Made by a program: the position numbers and the translations under genes. From Prolixibacteraceae bacterium (lineage in GTDB: Bacteria; Bacteroidota; Bacteroidia; Bacteroidales; Prolixibacteraceae), in NCBI GenBank assembly GCA_019720755.1, contig CP081303.1, positions 2,356,001 through 2,420,000 of the forward strand: a stretch of DNA of 64,000 bases, given 5' to 3'. The notes beneath the pieces were generated by a model that worked only from the letters and a program-made list of their open reading frames with translations, was not told the origin of the DNA and made no database searches. This document shows, in pieces, positions 63,808 to 64,000 of the stretch (position 1 is its first letter; each line of letters starts with the position of its first letter).

Positions 63808-64000
63808 ATGAAAGAGACTCCAGAAATAACCCTAGAATCATTAATGCGACTCGAAACAGTGGCAGTAGGACCTGAGTTCTTTAAACAGAGACGGGTCTCT
63901 GGCTTGCTATCAGGGAAACACCGCTCCTCATTAAAAGGGAGAGGACTCGATTTTTCTGAAGTAAGAAAATATATATTAGGTGACGATATAAGAAATATAG
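63808..64000 (+). CDS. DUF58 domain protein, 5' part
   Basis: First 64 codons from ATG 63808 to the window end. Seen: LESLMRLETVAVGPEFFKQR, SGKHRSSLKGRG and the DUF58 hallmark FSEVRKYILGDDIRNI. It is three bases after moxR and surely in the same transcript. DUF58 proteins carry a VWA-like metal-binding fold and work with MoxR ATPases. Confidence 0.92.
   Translation, partial: MKETPEITLESLMRLETVAVGPEFFKQRRVSGLLSGKHRSSLKGRGLDFSEVRKYILGDDIRNI

Noticed and set aside
1-64000. tRNA, rRNA or CRISPR arrays
   Set aside because: No cloverleaf, rRNA segment or regular repeat-spacer array was recognised by eye; a tRNAscan/Infernal run would be needed for certainty.

Overview
The window is AT-rich DNA from a member of the Bacteroidota, most likely a marine, polysaccharide-degrading relative of the Marinilabiliales/Prolixibacteraceae. 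The placement is inferred. It rests on SusC/SusD pairs, many lipoprotein glycoside hydrolases, a BspA-type LRR protein, a propeller/Y_Y_Y sensor with a LuxR-type HTH, starts without strong Shine-Dalgarno sites, a CstA/NhaC pair, and marine-flavoured genes (nickel superoxide dismutase, sulfatase, ovothiol synthase).

Layout. 1-1.4 kb: 5' part of ovoA (minus), running off the left edge. 1.8-4.7 kb: a two-gene operon of a UvrD-like helicase with a HEPN-like C-terminus and a TerD-like protein, the best candidate for an undescribed stress or defence system. 4.8-11.4 kb: tripartite RND efflux operon whose TolC gene carries an N-terminal substrate-binding-type domain. 11.8-15.3 kb: DUF418 membrane protein, P-II protein and ammonium channel. 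15.6-23.2 kb: wreckage of a polysaccharide-utilization locus. An IS66-type element, itself split by an IS1182-type element, now joins the front of a susC gene to the tail of a downstream lipoprotein gene; an ISL3-type element and an IS4-type transposase remnant follow. 23.7-29.1 kb: GH20 hexosaminidase, XRE regulator with a membrane partner, GH29 fucosidase. 29.2-30.7 kb: low-coding island with stacked hairpins and a twice-repeated module of a short peptide and a two-helix membrane protein. 30.9-38.6 kb: intact SusC/SusD pair and a frameshifted outer-membrane receptor. 39-49.7 kb: MRJP/Yellow-family lipoprotein, Ni-SOD, GH3, propeller-LuxR sensor, an IS4-family element inserted in a terminator hairpin, and GH30. 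50.2-59.4 kb: CstA, flavodoxin-fold quinone reductase, CoA-transferase, RluA-type pseudouridine synthase, ECF sigma factor, NhaC, LRR protein. 59.4-60.95 kb: no recognisable gene. 61-64 kb: sulfatase, then moxR and the start of a DUF58 gene.

How the genes fit together. The GH20, GH29, GH3, GH30 and sulfatase genes, with SusC/D, fit uptake and breakdown of sulfated or fucose- and hexosamine-containing glycans; most are secreted lipoproteins. The propeller-LuxR sensor lies between GH3 and GH30 on the same strand and probably controls one or both. CstA, the acetate CoA-transferase, the P-II/Amt pair and the antiporter are core nutrient and ion functions. OvoA and Ni-SOD point to oxidative-stress protection. 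The terminators found as hairpins plus T-runs divide most transcripts cleanly.

Starts: several long open frames begin at TTG codons upstream of a better ATG; where an ATG gives a sensible signal peptide or conserved N-terminus, that ATG is used.
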